A DNA stretch of 42,553 nt from NCBI GenBank assembly GCA_052148155.1, contig JBKQIY010000061.1:1-42553 (forward strand). Reading direction: 5' to 3'. The notes below the pieces were generated by a model. That model did not search any database. It had not been told where the DNA came from and saw nothing but the letters and a program-made list of their open reading frames with translations. The DNA is from JBBQER01 sp052148155 (lineage in GTDB: Bacteria; Actinomycetota; Acidimicrobiia; IMCC26256; PALSA-610). The position numbers and the translations under genes are program-made. Positions 41,645 to 42,553 of this stretch are shown here, one piece after another; within the stretch, counting starts at the first letter, position 1; every line of letters begins with the position of its first letter.

Positions 41645-42553
41645 GTGTCCGTCACGGTACGAGACAAGCACGGAACCTACGGTCGAACGCGCCGAACAAC
41701 GGGGCCACCGGTCGATCGCCGCAGTGCCCGCTACTTCGCCGTCGTCGCCAACTCGTGGTCTCGTGGGTTCCCGACCCGACGTGAGGCCGAAGCCGCAGAG
41801 GCCGAGATGAAGGGCCGTGTTCGCGAGGGCATGGACGTTGGCGGAGGCCGCACCAAGTTCTCGGACTTTGTAGAACGAGCATGGTGGCCGAACGTCGAAG
41901 CGAAGGTCGCGAGAGACCAAATCAAAGCATCGACTGCTGCCTCGTACCGGATGATTCTCGATGTATACCTTCTTCCTGTCCTGGGCACCGCGCCTCTGAG
42001 AACGATTCGGCCGGAGGACGTTCGCCGCCTCTACCGCGATCTCGTCCGCACACGGCATCTCTCTCCGAAGAGTCTCAAGAATGCACACGGCGTCCTGAGC
42101 AACGTGCTCTCGCTGGCGGTCTCCGATGGTCTGATCACCCGCAACGTCGCGAAGGCAGCCGACGTCGCACCGAAGGGACCATCGCCGAAGATGAAGACGT
42201 GGACGGCCTCCGAACTCGGCACGTTTCTCGCAGCCGTGACCGACGACCGGCTGTTTGCAGCATGGCGGTTGCTCGCGACCACCGGGATGCGACGGGGTGA
42301 ACTCCTTGCGCTGCGCTGGTCGGACATCGACCTCGACAGCCGCAGCGTTCGAATCGAGCGGGCACTTGTTGTCGCGAACGGCTCCGTCCATTGGTCGTCG
42401 CCGAAGACGGAAGCTGGGAACCGCACAGTCGATATCGATGTCACGACCGCTGAGGTACTGCGAACGCACCGTGCAGACCAAGACCGTCAACGTCTCGGCT
42501 CAATGGGTGCGTGGCCGACTGGGCGTGATCCCGAAGCTGCGTTGGTGTTCACC
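41645..42553 (+). CDS. Tyrosine recombinase / phage-type integrase, partial (3' end outside window)
   Basis: An open frame from GTG 41645 to the last base, 303 codons with no stop. The N-terminal 30-70 residues resemble an arm-type DNA-binding region (SRGFPTRREAEAAEAE). The core-binding domain spans about 70-170 (KFSDFVERAWWPNVEAK, LRTIRPEDVRRLYRDLV, VLSNVLSLAVSDGLI). The catalytic domain begins about 185 (WTASELGTFLAAV) with the first catalytic Arg in TGMRRGELLALRW (about 216) and the beta-hairpin Lys in SPKTEAGNR (about 254). The HxxR and Tyr residues would follow outside the window. It presumably integrates an element at the adjacent tRNA-Leu. Codon use and GC are slightly softer than in neighbouring genes. 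Confidence 0.93.
   Translation, partial: MSVTVRDKHGTYGRTRRTTGPPVDRRSARYFAVVANSWSRGFPTRREAEAAEAEMKGRVREGMDVGGGRTKFSDFVERAWWPNVEAKVARDQIKASTAASYRMILDVYLLPVLGTAPLRTIRPEDVRRLYRDLVRTRHLSPKSLKNAHGVLSNVLSLAVSDGLITRNVAKAADVAPKGPSPKMKTWTASELGTFLAAVTDDRLFAAWRLLATTGMRRGELLALRWSDIDLDSRSVRIERALVVANGSVHWSSPKTEAGNRTVDIDVTTAEVLRTHRADQDRQRLGSMGAWPTGRDPEAALVFT

Noticed and set aside
1..42553. CRISPR array, rRNA genes, insertion-sequence ends
   Set aside because: No evenly spaced short repeats other than the protein-coding sedolisin repeats, no rRNA-like sequence and no transposase motif were found by eye.

Overview
This is a 42.5 kb window of high-GC DNA with actinobacterial character. GTG and TTG starts are common, Shine-Dalgarno sites are purine-rich, and the gene content is Actinomycetota-like: an ANTAR domain, a DipZ-type redox protein, a DUF35/thiolase pair, several sulfotransferases and TetR-controlled ABC exporters. 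The sedolisin gene carries C-terminal repeats containing GGYWLVASDGG. From memory these are frequent in Acidimicrobiia, so an uncultured or environmental member of that class is my best guess, but this is inference.

The window has three parts. (1) Positions 1-17,550 are gene-poor and look eroded. Intact genes are a secreted WHVH protein, a secreted cyclophilin, a methyltransferase, a fructosamine-kinase-like protein, a secreted 163-aa protein, a cupin, a large Gly/Ser-rich secreted protein, a CBS protein, a one-domain ANTAR protein and a sulfotransferase with an extra C-terminal domain. Between them lie about ten coding-like stretches interrupted by one lesion each. They include an ATP-dependent DNA ligase with a TGA just after its KxDG motif, an antibiotic-biosynthesis-monooxygenase-like protein and a STAS protein each apparently missing one base, and an RCC1-repeat gene that has lost its 5' end.

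(2) Positions 17,551-41,424 are dense and intact. In order they hold an ABC exporter divergent from a TetR regulator with a perfect inverted repeat between them; a MinD/ParA-like protein with a degenerate Walker A; a CmoB-like methyltransferase; two tiny overlapping ORFs; a secreted CocE-type hydrolase; a crotonase; a Cys-containing small protein; an L,D-transpeptidase-like lipoprotein that has lost its catalytic Cys and His; a sulfotransferase followed by an ABC ATPase and permease; a split DipZ system (thioredoxin plus CcdA); a sedolisin protease with repeats; an epoxide hydrolase/amidohydrolase pair; an SDR; and a DUF35/thiolase pair.

(3) From 41,472 onward there is a tRNA-Leu(UAG) followed by a tyrosine integrase that runs off the window edge. 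This is the expected border of an integrated element whose cargo lies beyond the window.

Functional groupings: the thioredoxin and CcdA proteins probably move reductant across the membrane to extracytoplasmic substrates. The DUF35/thiolase, SDR, crotonase, epoxide hydrolase and amidohydrolase genes suggest catabolism of lipids, sterols or hydrophobic xenobiotics. The CBS, ANTAR and STAS remnants suggest a stress or signalling locus, now partly broken. No rRNA or CRISPR array was seen.
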